This document shows positions 31,226 to 44,786 of a stretch of DNA of 64,000 nucleotides, in pieces. The notes beneath the pieces are model-generated. The model ran no database searches. It was not told the origin of the DNA and was given only the letters and a program-made list of their open reading frames with translations. A program made the translations under genes and the position numbers. This DNA comes from Tillus elongatus (taxonomy: Eukaryota; Arthropoda; Insecta; Coleoptera; Cleridae). Positions within the stretch are counted from its first letter, which is position 1, and every line of letters starts with the position of its first letter. The stretch is taken from the NCBI GenBank assembly GCA_964006375.1, contig OZ023269.1:60646968-60710967 (forward strand), written 5' to 3'.

Positions 31226-32550
31226 TTACCAAGAGTCAATAGGGTTTGGAAAGAGATCCACGCTGTTGGTGACTGACTCAACTGCTGCTACGGAACGTGA
31301 GAGAATATCAGGAACTATGTTTTCCTTACCCTTGCGGTGCACAATATCGAAATTGTATTGTTGGAATCTTACGCTCCAGCGTGTGAGTCTACCTGTTGGC
31401 AATTTTAAGTTATGCAGCCTAAGCAATGAAAAATGGTCAGTCATAACTGTAAAGTGGGTACCCTCAAATAGGGTCTGAATTTTTCTATTGCCCACAATAC
31501 AGCAAGACACTCTTTTTCAGTGGTGCTGAATTTGCGTTCGGCTGATGTTAATGAACGGCTAATGTAGCTAATCACCTTTTCGTTGCCATCAATGACTTGA
31601 GTTAGCGTGCCCCCCAAACCAAAATCACTTGCATCAGTTTGAATGCAGAAGGACTTTTCAAAATCTGGACAACTCATAATCGGTGCGGACACCAAATGTT
31701 CTTTTAGGTTTTCGAGAGCTTTTGCACAATCAGATGTCCAATTAAAGGGTACATTCGTCCGCAACAAGTTAGTAATGGGCGCTACCACAGTCGAAAATTA
31801 GGTACAAAGCGACGATAATATGATGCAACTCCTAAAATACGCCAACAGACTTCCTGTCGGTTAGTGGGGACATATTTAAAATAGCACTGACCTTATCGAG
31901 GTCTACGTGCAGACCATTTTTATCTATCACATAGCCCAAATATTTAAGTTCAGATCGACAAAAATTCCATTTCGCTCTACTAACCGTAAGACCTGCACTT
32001 TTTAAGAGTTGAAATACCTTTTGTAACACTTCCAGATGTTTGTCGAAATCATTAGTTGCTATGACTATGTCATCGAGATAAACAAAGACATAGGGCTCGA
32101 GATCGCCTTTGAGAACGTTATCGATAAACCGTTGCCATGTTGCTGAAGCTAAATGAAGACCAAACGGTATCCGTTTGAATTCAAAGAGTCCACGGAAAGG
32201 TACAGTAAAAGCGGTAATTTGCTTTGATTCCTCATTCGTGGGTATCTGCCAATATGCGCTCTTAATATTAATAGAGGAAAGATATTTGGCATCTCTCAGC
32301 CTATCTAAGATTTGTGTGATAGGTGGTAGTCGGTAACAATCACGAAATGTAAGTTGATTAACGTTACGATAATCTATACAAAATCTATTGGCGTTATCTT
32401 TCTTCTTAACCATCACTATTGGTGATGCCCAGGGTGACGAAGAAGGGTCTACAATACCTTGCTCAAGCATACTATCCAACACCGCAATAAAGTGTTTGAG
32501 CAAATCGGGAGAAACAGGATAACATCTTTGACGGACTGGTTCAGCATTCG
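31226..32550 (-). pseudogene. pol: Gypsy 2 reverse transcriptase and RNase H
   Basis: The reverse transcriptase (31,832-32,503) shows SSSPWASPIVMVKKKDN, IDYRNVNQLTF, SINIKSAYWQIP and the catalytic FVYLDDIVIA. RNase H follows after frame breaks with CIQTDASDFGLGGTLTQV, KVISYISRSLTSAERKFSTT and VMTDHFSLLRL, ending with a GKENIVPDILSR linker near 31,290. The order and spacing are normal for Gypsy. Confidence 0.92.
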
Positions 32551-32734
32551 TTCTAATGACATGCTATATCCCCTTCGCACAACCCAAACGATTACACATG
32601 TCAAAAAGAGGAGTTGACCAAGTTTTTCATTTGTGTAGACTGCGAAATAGTTAAGTCCGAACTACCCAATATGGCGCTAGTTTCTATTCTAGGAGTCTCA
32701 GTAAATTTCCACTGCCTATGACAGATGTCTGGGA

Positions 32735-33166
32735 CTATACCCATTTTTTCCAGAAATCACTGCCTAAAATTAAAGTTGAAGATATAGACGGTATGACCAA
32801 AACATTAATCAACCTTACTCTGTCCTGTACCCGAAATGGAACAGAATACACGCCATGAACAGAGCAATCATTACCATTCGCCACACTACAAGAAGGAATG
32901 TCTGGAGGTAACAACCGGAACTTAAATTGCTGAAACAATTCGTAGCCTTTTTGACCAATAACCGTTATAGACGCACCTGAATCTAAAAGCCCTAAAAACT
33001 TTTGTCCAAAGATCTCGACATTCAAGTAGGGACGCTTATCACCAAAAACATTTGGCAAGATAAAATCTAAGGCATATTTTGCTCGAAGAAAGTTAATATC
33101 GGAAGAATCAGGAGACCGAATTAACGACAGGCGTGTTCGCGACTCGGTCGTTTTGCAAACCGCCAT
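32735..33166 (-). pseudogene. pol: Gypsy 2 aspartic protease
   Basis: The retropepsin core FLGLLDSGASITVIGQKGY carries the active-site DSGA, and a C-terminal ILGSDFWKKW motif is present. The frame is open for 143 codons but is cut off from the reverse transcriptase by stops. Confidence 0.88.
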
Positions 33167-33229
33167 TTAGTTTTCCGAACAAACTGGACGAGTTCTTTTT
33201 GTAACTTCTGGTTTACCACATCGATAACA

Positions 33230-34554
33230 GTGCTTCTTTTTCAATCCTTTAGAGTCTTTGGATATATGTCCTAACTTACTGCAATTTCAACAGTCTCCCA
33301 CGAGATGAAGACTCACTGGACGATGTTGAAGTCACAAATGAGCTGGTTGGTTCGACAAGGTCTATGGTATGCCAAGTCTGGTTCCAATACGTTGCCAACA
33401 TTCATAGGGGGAGGTCGAAAATTATTTATATTTAGATGGATTTCCTCAATAGCACGACATACATTGACAAGCTCAGAGATAGTGGAAACTCTGTGAACTG
33501 CGAGCTGACTTTGAAACTGAGGCAATAAATTTTTAACAATATTTTGTACTCGAGACGTTTTAGAGGGTTTATTATTCAAACGATTAAAGAGATGTTCCAT
33601 ATTGGCCACATAAACAATTATTCTCTCATCAACACCTTGAGTTCGTCGCCTTATCTCATCCCATAGATTTGATTCATAGTTATGAGGCAAGAAATCAACT
33701 CTAAGAAGGACTCTAAATCTTCCCAAGACATTAAGGACTGTTTGATTGACCGGAACCATGTAAGAGCATTGCCCGTAAAAAGTTCAACAGCAGACTTAAA
33801 TAACTGGTGTTTAGTTACACCACGAACTTCACTTAGTTCACTAACTCTCCAAGAAGTGCAAAACGCTACCTTCACCATCAAAGGTAAGATTCCATTTGTA
33901 TAGGGGAACGTTAGAAGGTATAAAATGACTGTTACATGAGGGAGGATTTGGTAACATAAGGGTTGAGTTGAGGTTGAGCATTTGAAAACCGTCGAAAATT
34001 TTGACTGGGGAATTCTGTGACGGTAAAGGTTCATTACCAATGTCTATTAATACCTCTGGTTCTAAGTACCTTGAATTATGTGTTTCTGAAGTACCAGCTG
34101 GGGGAATAGGTTCACCTAAAAGCGACTTTGAGGTCTGAGGACAGGGTTCACTTACTACAGGGACACTCTACACATCAATCAGTTGCATACAGCGTGGTAA
34201 TAAATTAATTATACATGGTGACTTTTCGCTATCTAAAGTTGTCAAAAGGTTCAATCGATTACCAACATCTAAAAGTCTTGAACTAATACGTCCGAATTCA
34301 TCATATCTATTTGCATAATCAATATTATTTACATCGTTTGCCAGACTGTCCAACCTTTGTCCACAAACTTCAATTTCTGCATCAAAATTCAGCTCGACTT
34401 TGGCATAAGTGGAATTCATTTTCAATTTCTCACAACGCAGCAAACCACTCAATATGCTACGCTTATCTGCAACAGTACCATCGGTAGGAAAACCTCTAAT
34501 CATAAGCTCAAAAGACAATCCGTCACTGAGTAACCGATTAACTTGAAAAGCCAT
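33230..34554 (-). pseudogene. gag: Gypsy 2 gag with zinc knuckles
   Basis: Open pieces: 34,554-34,168 (MAFQVNRLLSDGLSFELMIR), 34,040-33,651 (VAFCTSWRVSELSEVRGVTK-like core and ALTWFRSI) and 33,759-33,313 (SNLWDEIRRRTQGVDERIIV). Near 33,240-33,300 a degenerate double zinc knuckle reads CSKLGHISKD, then KKKHCYRCGKP. The gag is interrupted by several frame changes. Confidence 0.82.
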
Positions 34555-34791
34555 GTCTTACCCAAAAAAAAAAAAAAAGAAAAGGACTCGAATCTCGAAA
34601 TGACAAGTAATTCACAAATGTGAAGTATCAAGGAAATGTGTAAACAAAACGGTAAAAGATTGTAAATAACAAAATATCCAAATATATGTTTACTTAAATA
34701 AAAATAATAATAATCATTAATAAGGGGCTTTTTTGCTAACACAGAGTATACCTACTGCAAAAACTTTCCAAAGCAATAATATTTAATTGCG

Positions 34792-34809
34792 CCCCACGTT
34801 TAAGCGCCA
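34792..34809 (-). other. Primer-binding site of Gypsy 2
   Basis: On the minus strand TGGCGCTTAAACGTGGGG begins one base after the LTR end, matching the usual TGGCGC-type tRNA primer site of Gypsy elements. Confidence 0.75.
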
Positions 34810-34810
34810 T

Positions 34811-36099
34811 TGTTACACCTGCCTTGCGCGAAAGTAGAAGGATGAAACAGAGATAAATATAGACGACAAAGAGAGGGCTGTGAGCTGGTAGTGAGGCGGT
34901 GTAATTAAACCGGTTAGCTCATGTAGAGCAAGAGACTGGGTTTGGGTACAAAAGGAAGCACACTCCAGCCTGAGGAGGCGCCATTGGCTTACCGCTTAAG
35001 CCAGAAAGCTCTTGTGTTCTGTTCAAGAAGCTGACGAATCCTGAAATTAAACTGACAAGTGATAATAAGCGTAAACAACGCGTAATGAAAAAGGAAATAA
35101 TCAATAACCCACCGTTGTTACTCGATGGTAGCTAATATAGAGTGTTACGTACTCTATGGCCTATGAGAACACACGGGATATGGTAGATGCTTTGCACCAA
35201 TTATTTCTACCAGCTGACCTAATACTACAAAATGTCACGTCAAATCAAATCTAACGAAATGTCACTAATATTAGTATGTCTGATATCTAACCACAAAAAA
35301 TCAAGAGACCGCCTGAATTTATGAGAGTTAAAGTTACATAAAACATTGATAAAATGCTGAAATATGGTATTGATTTATGTTTAAAAAAAGGAGACAACAG
35401 GATAGTAAATAAAAAAGGGAGTAATACGCTATAAAGCCTTTGTTTAATGACCTTTAACACATTTATATAATCTTAAAGTGTAAAGTAATTTACAATACCC
35501 AGTGTTTATGCTTGTTTACAGGTGGCAATATTTGTATACCTCTCGCTTATGCATGTACGGTCGACTTACACATGTGTCAATATCATGGAGATATCAACAA
35601 AGAGGAAGGTGTGAGTAATTTAAGATCTCACTCCTAGGAATGTAATCTTCAACACTTAGTCTAATTAGGTACAATGTGTTTATGTAAGTTATAATGATCA
35701 TTAAAATGACTTAGTTATTTGCTGGTAAAGAGATTTAAAGGAACGTTTAAAGAATAAAGTGATTAAGTATCTACAGGTGCATTTTGACTATCCGCTAATG
35801 AGTAACTGTCTAGTTTTAGATGGCTGTACACAAAATTAATAATTGTACTTCCCTGGTGCAGTATCATAGTTTCGCAAATCGACTCGATGGGGCATCCAGT
35901 GTAGCTGTGTGACCTGAGACGGACCTCTAGTGGATCTTTGACAGCAAGCTGGTGGATCGAGTACTGCGGCCAGATATCCAGTGGTGGAGCAACAACAGGG
36001 GAAGATTAAGGAGGAAGGTGATGTTAACAGGATAGAATAGTGAAACAGTAAGATAGTGTAGTGTCAACGAAAACGCAATCAGTGAACAGTAGTGTTCTA
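34811..36099 (-). repeat. 5' LTR of Gypsy 2, left piece
   Basis: Aligns with 27,464-29,214 of the other LTR except for the pentanucleotide array. It ends at GTGTTCTA, the left copy of the target duplication of the inserted foldback. Confidence 0.92.
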
Positions 36100-36375
36100 G
36101 GTAATCTTTGAATTTAGGGTGTCACACAGCGCATTCTAAACAGCGCAGCCAAGATATGGACTAGAATCGTAAATACCGCATACAGTGTTGTCGGGTTGTA
36201 CTTCTTTTCATTGAATAAGATGTAATAAATATTTATACTTTTTAATATATTTTTGCCTGTATCAAATATATCTAAAAATAGGTCCAACAGCATCTACAAA
36301 TAATGTAAAAAACATAATATTGTTACATTTAAGTGTCTATTTGTTAAATTTGCATAGAACCACCCGAACGCTTTT

Positions 36376-37210
36376 TAGTGAATTTTCTTCGAAAAAATCC
36401 ACTATTGGGGAGATCCCGACTTTTGAATTTTATTAAAAAAAAGAGCGCGAACTAGGACCCCTAGAACCCACATCCGGGGTCAGTTTCAATTTTTATATGT
36501 ATATATGTATCACAGCGATAATTAAAAATAATACGCCGATTTCGATAAAGTTTGGCATGTGACTTCCTTTTGTAAGTGAATTCGATAAGTTCGTTAGCCA
36601 GGAAAATCGGAACCGGTATTCCAGGAAAATTTTGTTTTGTATCGAAAAAAATGTTCTCAAAAAATAAAACAGCTGTGGCAACCAAATTTGGTAGGTAGGT
36701 TTGTAAGATAAGAAGTAGACTGTAAAATAACATTTTTATTTCTATGTTACAAGCAAAAAGTTAAAAAAAATTGTTTGTGCCAGATTATTTCTATCAAAAT
36801 TCACGAACCTCGGTGGTTTAGGGGTAAGAACGTGTGCCTCAACCGAAAGGGACTGGGTTCGAACCCAGGGTACTCCTTCACTTTTTCAGTACAAACTGTA
36901 AAATTAACATCAACCGAGGTTCTGGCATTGGATTTGAGCAAGTTGAATGTCTGCACGTACCACCCTTCGGAGGGGGCGTAAAGCCGTCGGTCCCGTGTCC
37001 ATGCGATGTTGGGCACGATAAAGATCCCTACCCTCCTTACAGAAAGGCAGGGGTTCGGCAAAATTTCCAGGATAGTGAGGTGAAACTGCTCCCTGGCGTC
37101 GGTGAATGGCCATAGTCGCGGAAATAGGCCGACGTTTAAGAAACAAAAACACACACACACACATCAAAATTCACCACCATAACGCACTTGCTGCGTCAAG
37201 ACTTTTAGAA
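36376..37210 (+). repeat. Dispersed repeat with (TA) core, left-arm copy
   Basis: First half 36,376-36,480 (GGGGAGATCCCGACTTTTGA, AGGACCCCTAGAACCCA). Second half 36,500-36,804 and 37,163-37,210 (GGCATGTGACTTCCTTTTGT, CATAACGCACTTGCTGC). Further full or partial copies lie at 44,455-44,786, 46,213-46,345, 50,430-50,620, 53,703-53,835, 57,968-58,105 and 63,535-63,880. TAGTGAATTTTC at one edge and GAAAATTCACTA at the other suggest inverted ends. Confidence 0.8.
36805..37162 (+). mobile_element. tRNA-derived SINE (copy 2)
   Basis: 358 bp. A-box-like TGGTTTAGGGG, B-box-like GGGTTCGAACCC, the same body as copy 1 and a (CA)n tail. Flanked by perfect 12-bp duplications ATCAAAATTCAC (36,793-36,804 and 37,163-37,174). 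The right arm lacks it at the matching point near 44,495, giving a clean empty site. Confidence 0.93.
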
Positions 37211-37237
37211 AAAACTTTTCAGAAACATGCTTAGGAA

Positions 37238-37385
<148 letters not shown>

Positions 37386-39286
37386 CACCCACGTTATTTC
37401 TTAAATTGTGCCTTGTTTACCTTGTTCTCTTAATGACCATCAGTGTTGTAGTGGTTTAGGCGTGCATGTGTCGCTGGTTCCTGGTCCGTGCCAATGTTAT
37501 TTGTTTTCTAGATTGTTTTTGCAATGAAGGGTCTGCTTCGCTGGGGGATTCTCCTTCTCTTTCGCATGCATACAACCTACCCTCGTTGCATAAACCACAA
37601 GTCAAATTTCCTGAGAGCAGCTCTCAAAAAAGTTACAGGAGCTGGGGCGAATAGGGGTGCTGTGCGGGGAGGCAGGGTTAAAGGGGGTATGGCTTTTATA
37701 TGTGAAAAAGGCAGCTTTAAGCCGTTTTCTTAGCATTTTCTGCTCATATTACGTTTTTACTACCTACCCCGCCCGGCAACCCTATTTACTCCTGGTCCCG
37801 TCTCTTCCTTGTGGGGTGTGAACAAGAAAATTTTCTTGTGGTTTGTGCATCCAGGGTAGGAGGTCTAAGCATGTTTCCGAAAAGATGTTACAAAAAAAAA
37901 CATCCAGAAGGAACTAGCGACACATGCATGCCTAAACCACTACAACACAAATCGCCATTAACAGACCAAGGTAAACAATGCTCAATTTCAGAAATAATGA
38001 CTGTGAACACTTGAATATACACGAAACCGTCTAAACGAGTACGCGTACTAGCGGTGTACTAAACTGAAAGCGAAGTGATAAATTGGCAGTAGAAGCCAAT
38101 ATTTCATGTATCTAGGATATTCTAGGGATTCCCAAAGTCAATGTGAACCTTATGTCGAATGTAATGTTTAGGAGGGGAAGGAGGTGCCACGGAACAGGAC
38201 CGTACTGAGAAATTGTTTAAAAAGTATGTAATGTGTGAAAATTTTAAATGTAAATAACTCGGCAAAGACCAGAGAACACACGGTAAGAATAGTGTAAGTG
38301 TACATGTAAGTTATCTGAAACTGTTCGGGAGGTCATTTGCAAATTAACCGTAAATATATTTAGTTACACAATATCATTGTCCTTACAATAATGTCTGAAA
38401 TTAAAGGTAGTGAGAAAATAATACTGGCGATTAACTTTAATGCTATTGGTTTCGACAAATATTTTCTACAGTAGCAAAAGTATTCGTAACATATTGTTAA
38501 ATTTAAGGCAATCAAATATATCTATAAAACACGATATTATACAGTTTGGCAAAAGTCATACAATAAGCTCAGTACAATAAAATAAAAGAACCATTCATGA
38601 ATCTAAAATTATATATGGTTATATTATTATTTAATAGTTACAATGTAAACATTTGCACAAGGCAGATGGTCCCTCTTTATTCGGGGGTTGTTTAATTTGC
38701 TTACGCTAAAACAATATTGATTTTATGACGAAACCCGGTTGGTCATGAGTTCGCTAGCTTGCTCAACTAGTGTCATTACCTTATCTTTTTTTATGTACTT
38801 ATTCATGTTCAATAAAAAAAAAGAATATATTTAGACTTCTAATTAAGACTTGAAATTAAAAAGTAAGGCATATTTTAAGATTTGGAGACTTATTTGGAAA
38901 TTCGACTAAATAAATAATCATGTCTGATTATAAAAATAACAATTATTACAATATTTTACATACAAAGTATAAGAATAAAAAAGTACGGAAAAAAATGTCC
39001 GTCAACTACGGATGCTTATCCAGCGCTGAACTACGACGGCCACATCAATAGGTCTAAAAATATTCGTTTTTAAAGGTGCCGTCGGAAACGAGATAAAAAA
39101 AGGCTGTTTTTTAGCCCATTGTTCTGACATTTCAAAGAAAACATTTATTACTCTTATAACTACACTTATTCAAGTAAAACATAACCGGTTCAATGATGGA
39201 ATACCTGGAATAACATTTATGAAAAAAAAAACCTGAAATAATATTTCAGTCAACCGTCAACGTCTGGTTGCGGTTTTATATCTCTT

Positions 39287-39490
39287 CGCCGTGCGGGAAA
39301 GTCGATTCAGACTTTCCAATACGGACTCGGGGGTTGACGGATTCGATTCTCACCGGCGGTGAGTGATTTTTCAAAATCACTGTCGTCGTTGAGATCGAGC
39401 TCAAGGTGGAGGGTAGGTTAGTTTAGATGAGCAAAAAGGGTCAGCAATGGCCTAATTGCCAGTAAGCATCTTACCTTTACCTTTTTTTTT
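39287..39490 (+). mobile_element. Second type of tRNA-derived SINE
   Basis: 204 bp starting CGCCGTGCGGGAAAGTCG, with a B-box-like GGATTCGATTCTC and a T-rich end (CTTTACCTTTTTTTTT). Flanked by perfect 10-bp duplications TATATCTCTT (39,277-39,286 and 39,491-39,500). The opposite arm carries the empty site near 41,400-41,415. The head resembles a class II (Leu/Ser) tRNA. Confidence 0.85.
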
Positions 39491-39758
39491 TATATCTCTT
39501 GGAACAACTTAGTTCTTCTTTAGACACGTGTCAGTGCACTGTTAAAAGGTTTGATAGGTTTGATAGATAATTTAGAGTGTTTCTAAATACGTTGCTGTTC
39601 TTGTTGTATTGTTGTGTTATTGCATTGTTGAGTTGTTGTATTGTTGTGTTTTTGTATTGTTATTGTGTTGTTGTTGTTGTGTTGTTGTAGTTTTGTTGTT
39701 AGTGTTGTTATTCGGAGATTGTTGTTAGTGTTGTGTTGTTAAGGTTTAAATTGCTAAG

Positions 39759-41146
<1,388 letters not shown>

Positions 41147-43302
41147 GACTTCTAATTAAGACTGGAAATTAAAAAGTAAGGCAGTTTGTAGTGAATGTTC
41201 ATAAAAAAATATTCCCTATTAGAGAGGTATCGATGGTGAGACTTTGCAAACATACAAAAACACAACAATACAACAACTCAACAATGCAATAACACAACAA
41301 TACAACAAGAACAGCAACGTATTTAGAAACACTCTAAATTATAAGCTCTATCAAACCTTTTAACAGTGCACTGACACGTGTCTAAAGAAGAACTAAGTTG
41401 TTCCAAGAGATATAAAACCGCAACCAGACGTTGACGGTTGACTGAAATATTATTTCAGGTTTTTTTTTTCATAAATATTATTCCAGGTATTCCATCATTG
41501 AACCGGTTATGTTTTACTTGAATAAGTGTAGTTATAAGAGTAATAAATGTTTTCTTTGAAATGTCAGAACAATGGGCTAAAAAACAGCCTTTTTTCATTT
41601 CCTTTCCGACGGCACCTTTAAAACGAATATTTTTAGACTTATTGATGCGGCCGTCGTAGTTCAGCGCTGGATAAGCATCCGTAGTTGACGGACATTTTTT
41701 TCCGTACTTTTTTATTCTTATACTTTGTATGTAAAATATTGTATTAATTGTTATTTTTATAATCAGACATGATTATTTACTTAGTCGAATTTCCAAATAA
41801 GTCTCCAAATCCTAAAAAATGCCTTACTTTTTAATTTCAAGTCTTAATTAGAAGTCTAAATATATTCTTCCTTTTTATTGAACATGAATAAGTACATAAA
41901 AAAAGATAAGGTAATGACACTAGTTGAGCAAGCTAGCGAACTCATGACCAACCGGGTTTCGTCATAAAATCAATATTGTTTTAGCGTAAGCAAATTAAAC
42001 AACCCCCGAATAAAGAGGGACCATCTGCCTTGTGCAAATGTTTACATTGTAACTATTAAATAATAATATAACCATATATAATTTTAGATTCATGAATGGT
42101 TCTTTTATTTTATTGTACTGAGCTTTTGCCAAACTGTATAATATCGTGTTTTATAGATATATTTGATTGCCTTAAATTTAACAATATGTTATGAATACTT
42201 TTGCTACTGTAGAAAATATTTTTCGAAACCAATAGCATTGAAGTTAATCGCCAGTATTATTTTCTCACTACCTTTAATTTCAGACATTATTGTAAGGACA
42301 ATGATATTGTGTAACTAAATATATTTACGGTTAATTTGCAAATGACCTCCCGAACAGTTTCAGATAACTTACATGTACACTTACACTATTCTTACCGTGT
42401 GTTCTCTGGTCTTTGCCGAGTTATTTACATTTAAAATTTTCACACATTACATACTTTTTAAACAATTTCTCAGTACGGTCCTGTTCCGTGGCACCTCCTT
42501 CCCCTCCTAAACATTACATTCGACATAAGGTTCACATTGACTTTGGGAATCCCTAGAATATCCTAGACACATGAAATATTGGCTTCTACTGCCAATTTAT
42601 CACTTCGCTTTCAGTTTAGTACACCGCTAGTACGCGTACTCGTTTAGACGGTTTCGTGTACATTCAAGTATGTTCACAGACATTATTTCTGAAATTGAGC
42701 ATTGTCTACCTTGGTCTGTTAATGGCGATTTGTGTTGTAGTGGTTTAGGATGCATGTGTCGCTAGTTCCTTCTGAATGTTTTTTTTGTAACTTCTTTTCG
42801 GAAACATGCTTAGACCTCCTACCCTGGATGCACAAACCACAAGAAAATTTTCTTGTTCACACCCCACAAGGAAGAGACGGGACCAGGAGTAAATAGGGTT
42901 GCCGGGCGGGGTAGGTAGTAAAAACGTAATATGAGCAGACAATGCTAAGAAAACGGCTTAAAGCTGCCTTTTTCACATATAAAATCCATACCCCCTTTAA
43001 CCCTGCCTCCCCGCACAGCACCCCTATTCGCCCCAGCTCCTGTAACTTTTTTGAGGGCTGCTCTCAGGAAATTTGACTTGTGGTTTATGCAACGAGGGTA
43101 GGTTGTATGCATGCGAGAGAGAAGGAGAATCCCCCAGCGAAGCAGACCCTTCATTGCAAAAACAATGTAGAAAACAAATAACATTGGCACGGACCAGGAA
43201 CCAGCGACACATGCACGCTTAAACCACTACAACACTGATGGTCATTAGGAGAACAAGGTAAACAAGGCACAATTTAAGAAATAACGTGGGTGAACACACA
43301 TA

Positions 43303-43304
<2 letters not shown>

Positions 43305-43388
<84 letters not shown>
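43305..43388. repeat. (TA)n microsatellite
   Basis: About 84 bp of TA at the arm position corresponding to 37,240-37,334. Confidence 0.96.
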
Positions 43389-43390
<2 letters not shown>

Positions 43391-44400
43391 AAACCATCTA
43401 AACGGGTACCCGTACTAGCAGTCTACTAAAAGCGAAGTGATAACTTGGCAGTAGAAGCAATTGTCCATGTGTCCAGAATATTCCAGGGATTATCAAGGCC
43501 ATAGAGAACTTTATGGCAAATGTAATGTTTAGGAGGGGAAGTGGTGCCACCGAACAGAACCTTGATAAATTGTTTAAAGAGTATGTAACGTGTTAAAAAC
43601 TTTACATGTCAATAACTTGGAAAACGCAAGAGAACAAAAGGTAAGACTAGTCTCAGCGTACGTGCGAAATACCAAACTTTTATCTATTAGCAGCTAACAA
43701 ATTGTTTAAAGTATGTAATGTGTAAAAACCTTTACATGTAAATAACTCGGAAAACGCAAGAGAACAACAGGTAAGACTAGTGTCAGCGTACGTGCGAAAT
43801 ACCAAACTTCTATCTATTAGCAACTGACAAATTGTTTAAAGTATGTAATGTGTAAAAAACTTTAAATGTAAATAACTCGGCAAACGCAAGAGAACAAAAG
43901 GTAAGGATCGTGTCAGCGTACGTGCGAAATACCAAACTTTTATCTATTAGCAGCTGACAAATTGTTTAAAGTATGTAATGTGTAAAAAACTTTACATGTA
44001 AATAACTCGGCAAACGCAAGAGAACAAAAGGTAAGAATGTTGTCAGCGTACGAGATACCAAACTTTATCTATCAGCTGCTGAGAAATTGTTTAAAGTATG
44101 TGATGTGTAAAAAACTTGACATGTCAATAACTTGGCAAACGCAAGAGAACAAAAGGTAAGAATAGTGTCAGCGTACGTGCGAAATACCAAACTTCATCTA
44201 TCAGCTGCTGAGAAATTGTTTAAAGCATGTAATGTGTAAAAAACTTGACATGTCAATAACTCGGTAAAGGCAAGCGAACAAAAGGTAACATTACTATCAG
44301 TGTGCATGTAAGATACCAAACTTTATGTATCAGTAGTCGTTTCATCTCAAACTGTCCAGGAGGTCATCAACATGCAAATAAACGAATTTTTCTTGGGGTT
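43389..44400 (+). repeat. Third, direct copy of arm block with 130-bp tandem array
   Basis: 43,389-43,570 resembles left-arm 38,015-38,215 in the same orientation, unlike its surroundings. From about 43,568 a unit of about 130 bp (AAATTGTTTAAAGTATGTAA start, CGTACGTGCGAAATACCAAA near its end) is repeated about six times to about 44,340. The left arm has a single related unit at 38,208-38,330. Confidence 0.85.
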
Positions 44401-44786
44401 TGTTCATCCAGTGGGGGGGGGGGTATCTAAGCATGTTTCTGAAAAGTTTTTTCTAAAAGTCTTGACGCAGCAAGTGCGTTATGATAGTGAATTTTGATAC
44501 AAATAATCTGGCACAATTTTTTTTGAACTTTTTGCTTGTAACATAGAAATAAAAATGTTAGTTTATAGTCTACTTCTTATCTCACAAACTTACCTACCAA
44601 ATTTGGTTACCACAGCTGTTTTCTTTTTTGAGAACATTTTTTTTCGATAGAAAAAATTTTTGCCCGGAATACCGGTTCCGATTTTCCTGGCTAACGAACT
44701 TATCGAAGTCACTTACAAAAGGAAGTCACATGCCAAATTTTATCGAAATCGGCGTATTATTTTTTTAATTATCGCTGTGATACATA

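Noticed and set aside
36805..37115. ORFs of 68-119 codons on both strands
   Set aside because: They lie inside the SINE copy and its flank; similar frames recur in SINE copy 1.
37466..37733. ORFs such as the 62-69 codon frames, mirrored at 42,945-43,212
   Set aside because: They occur in both inverted arms only because the arms are copies; there is no protein motif or codon conservation.
39287..39370. Leu/Ser-type tRNA gene
   Set aside because: It is the head of a 204-bp insertion with 10-bp target duplications and a T-rich end, hence a SINE.
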